From Alkalihalobacterium chitinilyticum (GTDB lineage Bacteria > Bacillota > Bacilli > Bacillales > Bacillaceae_F): 64,000 nucleotides of DNA. Shown piece by piece: positions 61,447 to 64,000 of the stretch. The stretch covers positions 1 to 64,000 of the forward strand of contig NZ_JAOTPO010000017.1 in NCBI RefSeq assembly GCF_029028005.1. Reading direction: 5' to 3'. The notes below the pieces were generated by a model. The model was given only the letters and a program-made list of their open reading frames with translations. It had not been told where the DNA came from and did not search any database. The position numbers were made by a program, and so were the translations under genes. The first letter of the stretch is position 1. Every line of letters begins with the position of its first letter.

Positions 61447-62889
61447 TTATAAGAACATCAACGCGACAACTGTAGAAACGATTAATCCGATAATGACCGG
61501 AATGAAGCTTTTACGAACAAGGTCCATAACTGGAATTTTAGCAAAGCCTGCGATCGCAATGATTGGTGACCAGGCGATTAACGTACCGCCACCAACCCAA
61601 ATGGCACCCATTTGTCCGATCGAGGCTAGTGTCGTTCCATCCACTCCAATACTTTGACTCAATGCATCTGACAGGGAACCGATTAACGGTAAAGCAGAAA
61701 AGCCAGAACCATCTAAGCCTGATATCATCCCTAATAACAGGACGCCAAAGCCAGTAATAAATGCGTTTTCAGGAATGGCGTGTTGCCCTGCCTGAACTAA
61801 ATCAAATAAAAAGGCTGGGGCTTGATCCGGGTCCTCCAAGCGAAAAATCTTCGCTGCAAAATCTCCGCTGCCAATGAAGAAAAAGCCCGCAATCGGAATT
61901 ACAACTCCCATCACTTTAAAGGCGAACATAAATCCTTTCGTTATATGATCAGCCACATTCTTCAGGGAAGACTTTACATTTTTTGCGAAAGCAGCCCCAA
62001 TAATTAAAATGACAGCAATCCCGCCAATGAGTGATGCACCAGCACCGCTTTCAATGGAAGGTACTGCATTTGAAAATGTGGCAAGGACAACATAAACGAT
62101 GATCGCTAAAAAAGTTAGCGGAACAATTAGGGCGAATAAAAAGCTATATTTGCTCTTAGCCACTTCGTTTTGTTCGGGTGGACTTATTGCTTGATCTTGT
62201 TCTTGATCATCTTCATCATTTTGCTCCCACTTGATAAGATTTTCTTTCGAAGGCTTGACTATGGATTTCCGAATCATAAAGTAGGCAATAGATAGTGCAA
62301 CCGCTCCAGTAATAAGTGAGAGTATGAGCGTTTTGTCAGTAATGGCTGCTACATCTAAACCTGCAGAAGAAGCGGTTAACCCGGGTGCAACTCGAATGAC
62401 AAAGTCTGAAGATAAAGCCATCCCGTGACCTGCTAATGAAATCGCAATAGCAGCACCGATTGGTGGTAAACCTGCTCGAATGGCCACCGGTATTAGAAGT
62501 GCACCTATTAGCGGAACAGCTGGTGCCGGCCAGAAAAATAACGATAGGGCATAGGTGACAAACACGAGTATCCAAAAGGACAAGTGCCCATTTTTCATCA
62601 CTTTTTGAAACGGAACAATCATTTGTTCATCAGAACCTATCGCTTTTAAAGCGTGTAGTAGTGCCGTCATGATCGCGATAATGAGAAATATATTAAAAAG
62701 CTCTGCTGCGGCTGTTAAGCTGGCATTAAAGATCGATTGAACCCCCATCAAAAATGAACCACTGTAGATCCATCCGACAAAAAAGGTCATTAACAACGCA
62801 GGAACGACGACGTTTTGTCTAAAAAGCATCGTCATTATAATGATACATGTGCCTATTAAATACATCCAATGGGCTGCAGTTAACTCCAT
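61447..62889 (-). CDS. Ion-transporter-superfamily permease, substrate unknown
   Basis: A 480-residue membrane protein with about 12 helices in two halves separated by an acidic loop (KWEQNDEDDQEQDQAISPPE). Conserved-looking re-entrant segments are FFWPAPAVPLIGALLIPVAI, GHGMALSSDFVIRVAPGLT and GMISGLDGSGFSALPLIGSL with WVGGGTLIAWSPIIAIAG. This layout fits the ion transporter superfamily of organic-anion carriers, but I do not recognise the exact family. AAGGAG lies 11 bases before the ATG at 62889, so that start is preferred over 62928. Single gene between two strong hairpins. Confidence 0.7.
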   Translation of the reverse strand: MELTAAHWMYLIGTCIIIMTMLFRQNVVVPALLMTFFVGWIYSGSFLMGVQSIFNASLTAAAELFNIFLIIAIMTALLHALKAIGSDEQMIVPFQKVMKNGHLSFWILVFVTYALSLFFWPAPAVPLIGALLIPVAIRAGLPPIGAAIAISLAGHGMALSSDFVIRVAPGLTASSAGLDVAAITDKTLILSLITGAVALSIAYFMIRKSIVKPSKENLIKWEQNDEDDQEQDQAISPPEQNEVAKSKYSFLFALIVPLTFLAIIVYVVLATFSNAVPSIESGAGASLIGGIAVILIIGAAFAKNVKSSLKNVADHITKGFMFAFKVMGVVIPIAGFFFIGSGDFAAKIFRLEDPDQAPAFLFDLVQAGQHAIPENAFITGFGVLLLGMISGLDGSGFSALPLIGSLSDALSQSIGVDGTTLASIGQMGAIWVGGGTLIAWSPIIAIAGFAKIPVMDLVRKSFIPVIIGLIVSTVVALMFL

Positions 62890-63019
62890 GATATAAATGA
62901 CTCCTTTCTGAGAAGGTAAGATCGTCAAACAATTATCATGAAATAATGTATGTCAGCCCATAGGCATTTGTGAAAAAAGAGAAAAGATAGGAAAAGGAAG
63001 AAGAGAAAAAAGAAGAAGA

Positions 63020-63080
63020 GGTACCAGGCACCTTTACCACTTTAATAAGTTAAGTGAGTAAAGGTGCCTGGTACCATTTT
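63020..63080. terminator. Perfect 18-bp inverted repeat (bidirectional terminator)
   Basis: GGTACCAGGCACCTTTAC (63020-63037) is the exact reverse complement of 63058-63075; the loop is 20 bases and ATTTTTT follows. It lies after the stop of the CorC/HlyC gene. Its length and perfect match resemble a mobile or repeated terminator-like element. Confidence 0.85.
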
Positions 63081-63089
63081 TTGTGGTAC

Positions 63090-64000
63090 TTAGTTTTTTA
63101 TTTCGACTTTGACTTTTATGATCCGGCGTTCTTCCGCTTCGGTAATGGTAATTGTTAAATGCTCGTATTCTAATTGCTCACCGGCTGTAGGAACTTTTTG
63201 AAAGAGTTCGACTAACCAGCCGCCTAATGTGTGATTCGTACTATTCGGGATTTCAATATTCGCTAATTGTGCAAAATCATCAAGATCGAAATCCCCGTAA
63301 AATTCATAAAGGTTTTCTTCTAATTGATCTACACCGCGTACTTTATCATCATGCTCATCCCAAATCTCCCCGACTAATTCTTCCAATATATCTTCCAATG
63401 TAATGATCCCTGATGTCCCGCCGAACTCATCGATTACGACAGCCATATGGACGCGATTTTTTTGTAAGATCGGGAGGAGTGTTGAAACGGTTAAAGTTTC
63501 AATAACAAACATCGGCTTACGTACAATTTCTCTAATGTTCACTTCTTTATGCTTAATTAAGTGCGACAGGAAATCACGCTCAGATAAAATTCCGATAATA
63601 TTATCAATATTTCCTTCGTAAACAGGGATTCTTGAATACCGTTCATCAAATAATAACGCGGTCACTTCCTCGAAGGGCATTTCCACATCGATCGCAAATA
63701 CATCAGTCCTGGGAGTTAAAATTTCTACCACCCGAATATCATTAAAATCTAATGAGTTATGCAGTAATTCTTTTTCATGATTTTCAATGACACCTTCTTC
63801 TTCACTAATGGTTACCATTTCTTTTAATTCTTGTTCGGTGATCGATGGAGTTAACCCTTCCTTTGTAACGAGGGCAGAAATTTTTTCTTTTAATTGAACG
63901 AGTACCCACGTCAACGGCTTAAATAATTTCATTAGAAACGTTAAAATACCCGCAATTTTTAAGGCGAAGGGTTCCGCGTTTTCTTTTGCAAAAGACTTCG
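63090..64000 (-). CDS. CorC/HlyC-type hemolysin family protein (N-terminus beyond the window)
   Basis: The C-terminal 300 or so residues of a membrane CNNM-CBS-CorC protein. The frame is open to the window edge; a Met at 63932 is internal, because the upstream codons (KSFAKENAEPFALKIAGILT) continue the CNNM-CBS linker seen in this family. Visible parts are the basket region ITEQELKEMVTISEEEGVIE, the two CBS domains (EILTPRTDVFAIDVEMPFEE, VHMAVVIDEFGGTSGIITLE), and the C-terminal CorC/HlyC transporter-associated domain (FYGDFDLDDFAQLANIEIPN). Family members export magnesium or affect ion resistance; the old hemolysin name is not a proven function. Confidence 0.9.
   Translation of the reverse strand, partial: KSFAKENAEPFALKIAGILTFLMKLFKPLTWVLVQLKEKISALVTKEGLTPSITEQELKEMVTISEEEGVIENHEKELLHNSLDFNDIRVVEILTPRTDVFAIDVEMPFEEVTALLFDERYSRIPVYEGNIDNIIGILSERDFLSHLIKHKEVNIREIVRKPMFVIETLTVSTLLPILQKNRVHMAVVIDEFGGTSGIITLEDILEELVGEIWDEHDDKVRGVDQLEENLYEFYGDFDLDDFAQLANIEIPNSTNHTLGGWLVELFQKVPTAGEQLEYEHLTITITEAEERRIIKVKVEIKN

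Noticed and set aside
1-64000. tRNA, rRNA, prophage or CRISPR loci
   Set aside because: No cloverleaf ends, rRNA-like stretches, phage genes or repeat-spacer arrays were recognised on either strand.

Overview
The window looks like chromosome of an endospore-forming, low-GC Bacillaceae bacterium, possibly an alkaliphile-type Bacillus relative. The evidence is a GerA-type germinant receptor operon, a SleL-like cortex hydrolase, a GerW/YtfJ-family spore protein, NupNOPQ-type nucleoside uptake, SigW-type promoters, strong AGGAGG-like ribosome binding sites, and many GTG/TTG starts. I saw no rRNA, tRNA or CRISPR array. The left edge lies inside an IS3-family element. The right edge cuts a CorC/HlyC-type gene.

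Layout. 1-5.6 kb: IS edge, a CvfB-like RNA-binding protein, an Fsr-type MFS exporter, then an envelope-stress group (LemA, M48 protease, PspA) behind a perfect SigW-type promoter. 5.6-16.7 kb: a coiled-coil protein with its own perfect SigW-type promoter, a 5'-3' exonuclease, SleL-like hydrolase, DegV, patatin, several unknowns, an HD hydrolase, a DUF939-type membrane protein and a two-gene DNA repair unit (endonuclease IV and an Fpg/Nei glycosylase). 16.8-21.8 kb: nupNOPQ on the minus strand. 22-27 kb: a remnant of a VWA-like gene and a four-gene ger operon. 27-28.3 kb: a MarR regulator and a WrbA-like quinone reductase sharing MhqR-like operators. 28.4-32.2 kb: acyltransferase and secreted or cell-wall proteins.

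32.5-45.8 kb is the standout region. A PocR-GAF-LuxR regulator is followed by a complete but non-canonical chemosensory operon: CheW, a CheA-CheW fusion, a 1014-residue soluble chemoreceptor, CheR, CheB, a STAS protein, a REC-GAF-GGDEF-EAL protein and an RsbW-like ATPase. It has no CheY, CheC, CheD, CheV or flagellar genes. The likely outputs are cyclic-di-GMP turnover and a partner switch, as in Wsp-type pathways rather than swimming. The receptor has no sensor domain or membrane segment. It carries six 56-residue repeats on each side of a centrally placed hairpin tip, and each N-side repeat contains a match to the receptor methylation consensus. An Fnr/CRP-like site sits about 40 bp upstream of a plausible start for this operon.

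45.9-64 kb: VOC protein, GerW-like protein, a heterodimeric ABC exporter, aldo/keto reductase, hotdog thioesterase, metallophosphoesterase, a second GGDEF-EAL protein with PAS domains, an amidinotransferase-fold protein, an AEC transporter with a tiny coupled leader ORF, HemD-like protein, a LysR regulator, a guanylate-kinase-like protein with an altered P-loop, PurT with a possible PurR site, an ion-transporter-type permease and the truncated CorC/HlyC protein. Most converging gene pairs are separated by bidirectional terminators. All functional calls are from reading the translated sequence; no database search was run.
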